Assembly: GCF_000832305.1 (NCBI RefSeq)
Contig: NZ_CP010537.1
Span: forward strand, 1,550,001 to 1,614,000
Origin: Cupriavidus basilensis
GTDB lineage: Bacteria > Pseudomonadota > Gammaproteobacteria > Burkholderiales > Burkholderiaceae
DNA: 64,000 nt
Direction of reading: 5' to 3'
The notes below the pieces were generated by a model. The model searched no databases. It was not told the DNA's origin and was given only the letters and a program-made list of their open reading frames with translations. The position numbers were made by a program, and so were the translations under genes. Position 1 is the stretch's first letter, and the number at the start of each line of letters is the position of its first letter. Shown in pieces: positions 57,111-64,000 of this stretch.

Positions 57111-57887
57111 ATGCGACAAGCCAGAATCGCCGCCGGCGGCCGGCCAGTGCGGGCAGTGCCGGTGGACGGTGCCACCTTGCTGCCGCTGGACGGTGGGCGC
57201 GCCCTGCGCGAGGATGAATTCATGTGGCAGCCCGCCATCACCGGCACGGTGTACGGCACGCTGCTGAACTTCAAGGGCGCGCTCGCGGCCCTTGGCGACA
57301 GCGTCAATGCGGCCCCTTACCAGGCGCCGCCTGCTGGCCCGATCCTCTACATCAAGCCTGCCAATACCCTGGCTGCCCATGGCAGCCTTGTCGAGCTGCC
57401 GCCGGGCCAGGAAACCCTGGAAATCGGCGCCGCGCTCGGCATCGTGATCGGCCGGCGCGCAACCCGCATCGACCCGGCGCAGGCCGGGGACTATATCGCC
57501 GGGTACACGGTTGTGTCGGATGTGAGCGTGCCACATGCCAGCTATTACCGCCCGGCGGTGCGCCACAAGTGCCGTGACGGCTATTGCCCGATCGGCCCGT
57601 GGGTGATGACGCGTGAGCAGGTCGGCAACGCCGATGCGCTCAGCATGGTGGTGCGCATCAATGGCGAGGAGCGCCAGCGCAACCACACCGGCAACCTGCT
57701 GCGCCCCGTGGCGCAATTGCTGGCTGATGTGACCGCCTTCATGTCGCTCGAAGCCGGCGATGTGCTGCTGGCGGGCGTGCCCGAAGGCGCGCCGCTGGTG
57801 CGTGCCGGCGACATGGTGGAGATCGAAATCGAACAAGTAGGGCGCCTGCGGCACGGCATCAAGGCAGCACCCGGGGAGGCAGCATGA
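57111..57887 (+). CDS. hpaG1: HpaG1: homoprotocatechuate pathway isomerase/decarboxylase, first subunit
   Basis: 258 residues of the fumarylacetoacetate-hydrolase (FAH) fold. In enterobacteria HpaG is one bifunctional protein with two FAH halves (decarboxylation of 5-oxo-pent-3-ene-1,2,5-tricarboxylate and isomerisation of its product); here the halves are separate genes. This one matches the N-terminal half: FMWQPAITGTVYGTLLNFKG, ILYIKPANTLAAHG, LEIGAALGIVIGRRA. The metal triad is partly altered (EIG in place of ExE), as in N-terminal halves. GAGGAG precedes the ATG. The stop overlaps the hpaG2 start (ATGA). Confidence 0.9.
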   Translation: MRQARIAAGGRPVRAVPVDGATLLPLDGGRALREDEFMWQPAITGTVYGTLLNFKGALAALGDSVNAAPYQAPPAGPILYIKPANTLAAHGSLVELPPGQETLEIGAALGIVIGRRATRIDPAQAGDYIAGYTVVSDVSVPHASYYRPAVRHKCRDGYCPIGPWVMTREQVGNADALSMVVRINGEERQRNHTGNLLRPVAQLLADVTAFMSLEAGDVLLAGVPEGAPLVRAGDMVEIEIEQVGRLRHGIKAAPGEAA

Positions 57888-58648
57888 GAACCGCACGCGT
57901 AGCCTTCGATGGCTTGGTCCACACCGCACAGCCGGCCGGCGAAGGCGTATTGCGCCTGGACGACGGCCGTGTGGTCAGCGAGGACGGCGTGACGTGGCTG
58001 CCGCCCGTGGTGCCGCGCACCACCTTCGCGCTTGGCCTGAACTATGCTGACCACGCGCGCGAACTGGCCTTCAAGGCGCCGGAAGAACCACTCGTCTTCC
58101 TCAAGGGGCCGGGCGCGTTCATCGGCCACCGGGCGCATACCATCCGGCCGGAGGGCGTGAAGTACATGCATTACGAGTGCGAGCTGGCGGTGGTGATCGG
58201 CAGCACGGCGCGCGGCGTCAAGGCGGCGCAAGCCTATGACTACGTGCGCGGCTATACGGTCGCCAACGACTACGCCATCCGCGACTACCTGGAAAACTAC
58301 TATCGCCCCAACCTGCGGGTGAAAAACCGCGATACCTGCACGCCGCTGGGGCCGTGGCTGGTGGACCGCGACGACGTGCCGGATCCGATGAACCTCGCGC
58401 TCACCACGACGGTCAACGGCAAGCTGACGCAGCAGGGCAGCACCCGCGACATGATCTTCGCCATCCCGTGGCTGATCGAGTACCTGAGCAGCTTCATGAC
58501 GCTGGAGGCGGGCGATGTGATCCTGACCGGCACGCCGGAAGGGCTGGCCGACACGCAGCCGGGCGACGAGATCGTCACGGAGATCGAAGGGGTGGGGCGG
58601 CTGGTGAACACCATCGCCTCGGCTACCGAATACGGCAGTGGGCGCTGA
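57884..58648 (+). CDS. hpaG2: HpaG2: homoprotocatechuate pathway decarboxylase/isomerase, second subunit
   Basis: 254 residues, matching the C-terminal half of enterobacterial HpaG. The FAH metal ligands are in YECELAVVIGS (Glu, Glu) and VANDYAIRDY (Asp); LGLNYADHARELAFKAPEEP and LEAGDVILTGTPEGLADTQP are typical FAH blocks. It acts after the dehydrogenase HpaE and isomerase HpaF to form 2-oxo-hept-4-ene-1,7-dioate in the cytoplasm. It overlaps hpaG1 by four bases and is translationally coupled. Confidence 0.92.
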   Translation: MRTARVAFDGLVHTAQPAGEGVLRLDDGRVVSEDGVTWLPPVVPRTTFALGLNYADHARELAFKAPEEPLVFLKGPGAFIGHRAHTIRPEGVKYMHYECELAVVIGSTARGVKAAQAYDYVRGYTVANDYAIRDYLENYYRPNLRVKNRDTCTPLGPWLVDRDDVPDPMNLALTTTVNGKLTQQGSTRDMIFAIPWLIEYLSSFMTLEAGDVILTGTPEGLADTQPGDEIVTEIEGVGRLVNTIASATEYGSGR

Positions 58649-58707
58649 AGGGCGCTGAAGCGAACCCGGGCGCACCGGGGCGCACCAAATGCCAACAGGA
58701 GACAACC

Positions 58708-60168
58708 ATGATCAAGCATTGGATCAACGGCAAGCAGGTCGACAGCAAGGACACGTTCACCACCTGGAACCCGGCCACCGGTGAAGAGATCGCCACGGTG
58801 GCCGCGGGCGGGGAGGCCGAGGTCAACGCCGCGGTGGCGGCCGCCAAGGCTGCATTCCCCAAGTGGGCCAATACGCCGGCCAAGGAGCGCGCCCGCATCA
58901 TGCGCCGCCTGGCCGACCTGATCACCGAGCACGTGCCGCACCTTGCCGCGCTGGAGACGCAGGACACCGGCCTGCCGATCGCGCAGACCGGCAAGCAGCT
59001 GATCCCGCGCGCCGCCGAGAACTTCAATTTCTTCGCCGAAGTGTGCGTGCAGATGAACGGCCGCACCTATCCCGTCGATGACCAGATGCTCAACTACACG
59101 CTCTACCAGCCGGTGGGCGTGTGCGCGCTGATCTCGCCGTGGAACGTGCCATTCATGACCGCCACCTGGAAGGTCGCGCCATGCCTGGCGCTGGGCAATA
59201 CCGCCGTGCTGAAGATGTCGGAGCTGTCGCCACTCACGGCGGACCAGCTCGGCATGCTGGCGCTGGAAGCGGGGGTGCCGGCCGGTGTGCTCAACGTGGT
59301 GCAGGGCTACGGCGCCAGCGCGGGGGACGCGCTGGTGCGCCATCCGGACGTGCGGGCCGTATCGTTTACGGGCGGCACTGCCACCGGCAAGCGCATCATC
59401 GAGCGCGCGGGCCTGAAGAAATTCTCGATGGAACTGGGGGGCAAGTCGCCGGTGCTGGTGTTCGACGACGCCGACCTGGAGCGCGCGCTGGACGCCGCGC
59501 TGTTCACCATTTTCTCGATCAACGGCGAGCGCTGCACCGCGGGTTCGCGCATCTTCGTGCAGGACACGGTCTACGACGACTTCGCCGGCAAGTTCGCCGA
59601 ACGCGCCAGGCGCTTGCGCGTGGGCGACCCGACCAGCGAGCAGACACATGTGGGCGCCATGATTACCCAGCAGCACTGGGAGAAGGTCACGGGCTATATC
59701 CGCCTGGGCGAGCAGGAGGGTGCCACCATCCTGGCCGGCGGCGCCGAGCGGCCGTCCGACCTGCCGGCGCACCTGCGCAACGGAAACTTCGTGCAGCCCA
59801 CGGTGCTGGCCAATGTGGAAAACCACATGCGCGTGGCGCAGGAAGAGATCTTTGGCCCGGTGGCCTGCCTGATCCCGTTCAAGGGCGAAGACGATGGCCT
59901 GGCCATGGCCAACGACACTGCCTACGGCCTGGCCTCGTACATCTGGACGCAGGACGTGGGCAAGGTGCACCGGCTGGCGCGCGGCATCGAAGCCGGCATG
60001 GTGTTCGTCAACAGCCAGAACGTGCGCGACCTGCGCCAGCCGTTTGGCGGCACCAAGGCATCCGGCACGGGTCGCGAGGGCGGCGAGTTCAGCTTCGAGG
60101 TGTTTGCGGAGGTGAAGAACGTTTGCATCTCGATGGGCGGGCATCATATTCCGCGCTGGGGCGTTTGA
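58708..60168 (+). CDS. hpaE: 5-carboxymethyl-2-hydroxymuconate-semialdehyde dehydrogenase
   Basis: 486 residues of the ALDH superfamily: cofactor region VCALISPWNVPFMTATWKVA, base in FSMELGGKSPVLVF, nucleophile in SINGERCTAGSR. HpaE oxidises the ring-cleavage semialdehyde to the tricarboxylic/dicarboxylic acid, with NAD. The ATG at 58708 has AGGAG about 11 bases upstream. It is the third gene of the hpa operon and its sequence (HWINGKQVDSKDTF, NVRDLRQPFGGTKASGTGRE) fits HpaE rather than general ALDHs. Confidence 0.93.
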   Translation: MIKHWINGKQVDSKDTFTTWNPATGEEIATVAAGGEAEVNAAVAAAKAAFPKWANTPAKERARIMRRLADLITEHVPHLAALETQDTGLPIAQTGKQLIPRAAENFNFFAEVCVQMNGRTYPVDDQMLNYTLYQPVGVCALISPWNVPFMTATWKVAPCLALGNTAVLKMSELSPLTADQLGMLALEAGVPAGVLNVVQGYGASAGDALVRHPDVRAVSFTGGTATGKRIIERAGLKKFSMELGGKSPVLVFDDADLERALDAALFTIFSINGERCTAGSRIFVQDTVYDDFAGKFAERARRLRVGDPTSEQTHVGAMITQQHWEKVTGYIRLGEQEGATILAGGAERPSDLPAHLRNGNFVQPTVLANVENHMRVAQEEIFGPVACLIPFKGEDDGLAMANDTAYGLASYIWTQDVGKVHRLARGIEAGMVFVNSQNVRDLRQPFGGTKASGTGREGGEFSFEVFAEVKNVCISMGGHHIPRWGV

Positions 60169-60205
60169 GCGCAGCCCGCACCAAAACAAAACAGGAGACA
60201 CCGCC

Positions 60206-61054
60206 ATGGGCAAGCTATCCCTCGCCGCCAAGGTCACGCACGTGCCGTCGATGTACCTGTCCGAGCTGCCGGGCAAGCACCACGGCTGCCGCGAGGCGGC
60301 GATTGCCGGGCACCGCGAGATCGGCCGGCGCTGCCGGGAGCTGGGCGTCGATACCATCGTGGTGGCCGATGTGCACTGGCTGGTCAACGCCGGCTACCAC
60401 GTCAACTGCAACGCGCACTTCGAGGGCATCTACACCAGCAACGAGCTGCCGCATTTCATCAAGGACATGGCCTACGCCTACGACGGCAATCCCGAACTGG
60501 GCCGGCGGATCGCCAGCACCGCGTGCGAGCAGGGCGTGATGACCCGCGCTCACGAGATCGCCAGCCTGGAGCTGGAATACGGCACGCTGGTGCCGATGCG
60601 CTACATGAATGCCGACCGCCATTTCAAGGTGGTCTCCATCGCGGCCTGGTGCGCCTGGCACCAGCTCGATGAAAGCCGCCGCTTTGGCGAGGCGCTGCGT
60701 GCGTCCATCGAGGCCAGCGATGCCAATGTGGCGTTTCTCGCCAGCGGCTCGCTGTCGCACCGGTTCAACGACAACAACAGCCCCGAGGAAAGCATCCACC
60801 AGATCAGCCGCGAGTTCTTCAAGCAGGTGGACCTGCGCGTGGTGGAGCTCTGGAAGCAGGGCGACTGGGCCACCTTCTGCCGCATGTTGCCGGAGTACAA
60901 CGAGCATTGCATCGGCGAAGGCGGCATGCATGACACCGCCATGCTGCTGGGCCTGCTGGGCTGGGACAAGTACGACCGCCCGGTGGAGATCGTCACCGAC
61001 TACTTCACCAGCTCGGGCACCGGCCAGATCAATGCGATCTTCCCGGTGCGCTGA
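60206..61054 (+). CDS. hpaD: 3,4-dihydroxyphenylacetate 2,3-dioxygenase
   Basis: 282 residues of the type III (LigB-like) extradiol dioxygenases, the enterobacterial HpaD type. Active-site regions include SMYLSELPGKHHGCREAAI, VVADVHWLVNAGYHVN and the conserved SGSLSHRFNDNNSPE. It opens the ring of homoprotocatechuate between carbons 2 and 3, using non-heme iron, to give the yellow semialdehyde used by HpaE. AGGAGA precedes the ATG by eight bases. Fourth gene of the operon. Confidence 0.95.
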   Translation: MGKLSLAAKVTHVPSMYLSELPGKHHGCREAAIAGHREIGRRCRELGVDTIVVADVHWLVNAGYHVNCNAHFEGIYTSNELPHFIKDMAYAYDGNPELGRRIASTACEQGVMTRAHEIASLELEYGTLVPMRYMNADRHFKVVSIAAWCAWHQLDESRRFGEALRASIEASDANVAFLASGSLSHRFNDNNSPEESIHQISREFFKQVDLRVVELWKQGDWATFCRMLPEYNEHCIGEGGMHDTAMLLGLLGWDKYDRPVEIVTDYFTSSGTGQINAIFPVR

Positions 61055-61119
61055 GGGATCACCGATCACCGAACGCCGATCACGGACAACGATTCACGCT
61101 TCATCGGAGAGGCCTGCCA

Positions 61120-61509
61120 ATGCCCCACATCATCGTCGAGTACACGGACAACATCCGCGCCGACGCGCGCGTGCCCGCCCTGCTCAAGACCATCAACGAC
61201 GTGCTGATCGCGCAGGACGGCGTGTTTCCCATCGGCGGCATCCGCTCGCGTGCGCTGGCGCTGACCGACTACCGCATGGCCGACGGTGAGGAGGACTACG
61301 CCTTCGTCCACATCACGCTGAAGATCGGCGCAGGGCGTCCCGAGGCGGCCAGGAAGGCGGCCTGCGATGCGCTCTTCGAGGCGGTCAAGGCGCACTTTGC
61401 CGAGCTATATGCACGGCGCTACCTGGCGCTGTCGATGGAGCTGGTCGAGTTCAACGAGGGTGGCAGCTACAAGCACAACAACGTGCACGCCCGCTTCAAG
61501 AAGGCCTGA
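61120..61509 (+). CDS. hpaF: 5-carboxymethyl-2-hydroxymuconate delta-isomerase
   Basis: 129 residues, the normal size for this member of the tautomerase superfamily. Pro2, the catalytic N-terminal proline after Met removal, is present (MPHIIVEYTDNIR). The segment FPIGGIRSRALALTDYRMAD and the C-terminal YKHNNVHARFKK are typical of HpaF/CHMI. It moves the double bond of the dehydrogenase product before decarboxylation. Ribosome site GGAGAGG lies ahead of the ATG. Confidence 0.95.
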   Translation: MPHIIVEYTDNIRADARVPALLKTINDVLIAQDGVFPIGGIRSRALALTDYRMADGEEDYAFVHITLKIGAGRPEAARKAACDALFEAVKAHFAELYARRYLALSMELVEFNEGGSYKHNNVHARFKKA

Positions 61510-61572
61510 CCGGTTCCATCGTCAACCAACAGGCCCCTGCGCACAACGCACAACGCTTCCCACGGAGACCCC

Positions 61573-62376
<804 letters not shown>

Positions 62377-62397
62377 ACGCCTGACCCGGACGCCATC

Positions 62398-63201
62398 ATG
62401 GAAATCCCCCTCAATACCTTCAAGCGCGCGCTTGCCGCCAACGAGCAGCAGATCGGCCTGTGGCTCGGCCTGGCCAGTCCCTACACCGCCGAAGTGCTGG
62501 CCGGCGCCGGCTTTGACTGGCTGCTGATCGATGGCGAGCACGCACCCAACACCGTGCCGACCATCCTGGCGCAACTGCAGGCGCTGGCCGCCTATCCCGT
62601 GCGGCCGGTGGTGCGTGCGTCGTGGAACGACACCGTGCAGATCAAGCAGTTGCTTGACCTGGGCGTGCAGACCCTGCTCGTGCCGATGGTGCAGGACGCC
62701 ACCGAGGCGGCCGCCGCGGTGGCCGCCACCCGTTACCCGCCGCAAGGTGTGCGCGGCGTGGGCAGCGCAATGGCGCGTGCCTCGCGCTGGAACCGTGTCG
62801 GCGGCTACCTGGCCCAGGCCAACGGCGAGATGTGCGTGCTGGTACAGGTGGAGACGCGCGCGGGGTTAGCGCACCTCGATGCCATCGCCGCCACCGAAGG
62901 CGTGGATGGCGTGTTTATCGGCCCAGCGGATCTTGCCGCCGACATGGGCCATCTTGGTAACCCGGGCCACCCGGAGGTGCGCAGCGCCATTGCCGACGCC
63001 ATCGTGCGCATCCGCCGCGCCGGCAAGGGCGCGGGTATCCTCAGTGCGGACGTGGCGCAGTCGCGCCAGTACGTGGCGCTGGGCACCACGTTCACCGCCG
63101 TTGGCGTGGATGCCACGATGCTGGCCCGGGCGGCAGAGAGTCTTGCCGCGCAGTTCAAGGGCCACGGCAGTGCGGGGACTAGCCCGGATAAAACTTACTA
63201 G
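62398..63201 (+). CDS. hpaI: 4-hydroxy-2-oxo-heptane-1,7-dioate aldolase
   Basis: 267 residues, class II (metal) aldolase of the HpcH/HpaI family. Visible are [18 protein letters not shown], the catalytic-region arginine in [18 protein letters not shown], and metal ligands Glu in VQVETRAGL and Asp in [12 protein letters not shown]. It cleaves the pathway end product to pyruvate and succinate semialdehyde. The start lies 21 bases after hpaH. With this gene the lower pathway is complete. The region ends 74 bp before the Bug receptor gene. Confidence 0.95.
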   Translation: MEIPLNTFKRALAANEQQIGLWLGLASPYTAEVLAGAGFDWLLIDGEHAPNTVPTILAQLQALAAYPVRPVVRASWNDTVQIKQLLDLGVQTLLVPMVQDATEAAAAVAATRYPPQGVRGVGSAMARASRWNRVGGYLAQANGEMCVLVQVETRAGLAHLDAIAATEGVDGVFIGPADLAADMGHLGNPGHPEVRSAIADAIVRIRRAGKGAGILSADVAQSRQYVALGTTFTAVGVDATMLARAAESLAAQFKGHGSAGTSPDKTY

Positions 63202-63275
63202 ACAGTGTCCCGTCGCGCTTCAGGGCGCATTGCACAAAGAACAGACAGAACAGAAAAATCGGAGGAGACCCAATC

Positions 63276-64000
63276 ATGCAAGCAAACGCCTGCGCCCGGC
63301 GCACGCGCTTCCATGCCATGGCGCAGCATGCTTCGCGCGTTGTCACGGGGCTGGCGATCGCGCTGGGCGGCACCAGCGCCGCCCATGCCGCCGACCCCGC
63401 CGCACGCTGGGTGGTGCCCTACACCGCTGGCGGCGGCAGCGACCTCGCCACGCGCATCGTCGCGCAGAAGATCGCGCCGGCCATGCACCAGAACTTCGTG
63501 GTCGACAACAAGCCGGGCGGCGCCACCATCCTCGCCGCGCAGGACGTGGCCAAGGCGCGTGCCGACGGCGCTACGGTGCTGACTGCCGGGCAGGGTACGC
63601 TGGTACTTAACCCAGCGCTGTATCGCAAGCTGCCCTATGACGCCGCCAAGGATTTCACGCTGGTGAGCTCGCTGGTGAAGCTGCCCGTGATACTGGTCGC
63701 CAACCCGGCCTTGCCGGTAAAGACCTTGCCCGAGTTCATCACGTGGCTGAAAGCGGGGCAGGGCAAGGCGACCTATGCCTCTGTGGGCACCGGCAGCCCC
63801 CACCACCTGAGCGCCGAGCTGCTGCTCGACCGCGTGCAGGCCAGCGCCGTCCACGCGCCGTACAAAGGCACGCCACCCGCGTTGCAGGACGTGGCGGGCG
63901 GGCAGGTCGATTTCATGATGGCCGATCTCGCGGCCGCGGTGCCGTTGATCCGCGCCGGCCGCCTGCGCGCCATCGCGCTGCCCGCGCAGCAGCGCTCGGC
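63276..64000 (+). CDS. Bug-family (TctC) receptor, cut by window end
   Basis: 241 residues visible. A signal peptide (VVTGLAIALGGTSAAHAAD) precedes the mature domain WVVPYTAGGGSDLATRIVAQ; SVGTGSPHHLSAELLLD and YKGTPPALQDVAGGQVDFMM are the usual Bug blocks. GGAGGAG lies about nine bases before the ATG. It follows hpaI on the same strand and probably belongs to the operon, capturing 4-hydroxyphenylacetate or a related aromatic acid; this takes the place of the HpaX permease of enterobacteria. The C-terminus is outside the window. Confidence 0.92.
   Translation, partial: MQANACARRTRFHAMAQHASRVVTGLAIALGGTSAAHAADPAARWVVPYTAGGGSDLATRIVAQKIAPAMHQNFVVDNKPGGATILAAQDVAKARADGATVLTAGQGTLVLNPALYRKLPYDAAKDFTLVSSLVKLPVILVANPALPVKTLPEFITWLKAGQGKATYASVGTGSPHHLSAELLLDRVQASAVHAPYKGTPPALQDVAGGQVDFMMADLAAAVPLIRAGRLRAIALPAQQRS

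Overview
The window is about 64 kb of high-GC DNA whose gene content points to a beta-proteobacterium of the Burkholderiales, most likely Cupriavidus or a close relative. The clues are two tripartite-tricarboxylate (Bug/TctC-type) receptors, a BpeT-LlpE-BpeEF-OprC type RND efflux locus as in Burkholderia, a DUF3562 protein, a class I fumarase and a complete meta-cleavage hpa operon. This is an inference from gene families; no rRNA or tRNA gene is present to place it.

Layout. 1-5.9 kb: a LysR gene cut by the window edge, divergent from a cidA/cidB (lrgAB) pair, then an MFS exporter, glutaminase, a BPL_N amidotransferase-like protein and a LysE exporter. 6.2-8.2 kb: a small accessory patch with a structured leader built like the c4 antisense RNA of phage P1, two translationally coupled small ORFs and an LprI-like membrane protein. 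8.3-19.7 kb: transporters, hydrolases, a TetR/sugar-isomerase pair with an evident operator, a lipoprotein esterase, CDP-diacylglycerol pyrophosphatase, an orphan PstS, and an iron-sulfur-type HTH regulator facing a RidA gene across a 14-bp perfect inverted repeat. 19.8-28.4 kb: the RND efflux locus, whose LlpE-like esterase has lost its catalytic residues. 28.5-38.3 kb: SRPBCC protein, sirtuin, and a catabolic-looking cluster (LysR, DUF4286, MHS transporter, two GntR regulators, Bug receptor, class I fumarase). 38.3-49.9 kb: rhombosortase next to its probable nuclease substrate, phosphatidylserine synthase facing a phosphocholine phospholipase C, an aldehyde dehydrogenase and a two-component pair. 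50.4-56.7 kb: a LacI-controlled ABC importer with a phosphodiesterase, interrupted by an unusual run of palindromes. 57.1-63.2 kb: hpaG1-G2-E-D-F-H-I, followed by a Bug receptor that runs off the window.

How the genes work together. The hpa genes encode the whole lower homoprotocatechuate pathway, from ring cleavage to pyruvate and succinate semialdehyde; the 4-hydroxyphenylacetate monooxygenase (hpaBC) and the usual MarR repressor are not in the window, but a palindrome overlapping the probable -10 box suggests repression. The LacI/ABC/phosphodiesterase operon looks built to import and hydrolyse a phosphodiester or a related organophosphorus compound. The PssA/PLC, Cdh and orphan PstS genes add further phospholipid and phosphate functions.

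Most regulators have a readable palindrome in the adjacent intergenic space, so candidate operators are listed separately. All calls are from reading the sequence; nothing was searched against databases.
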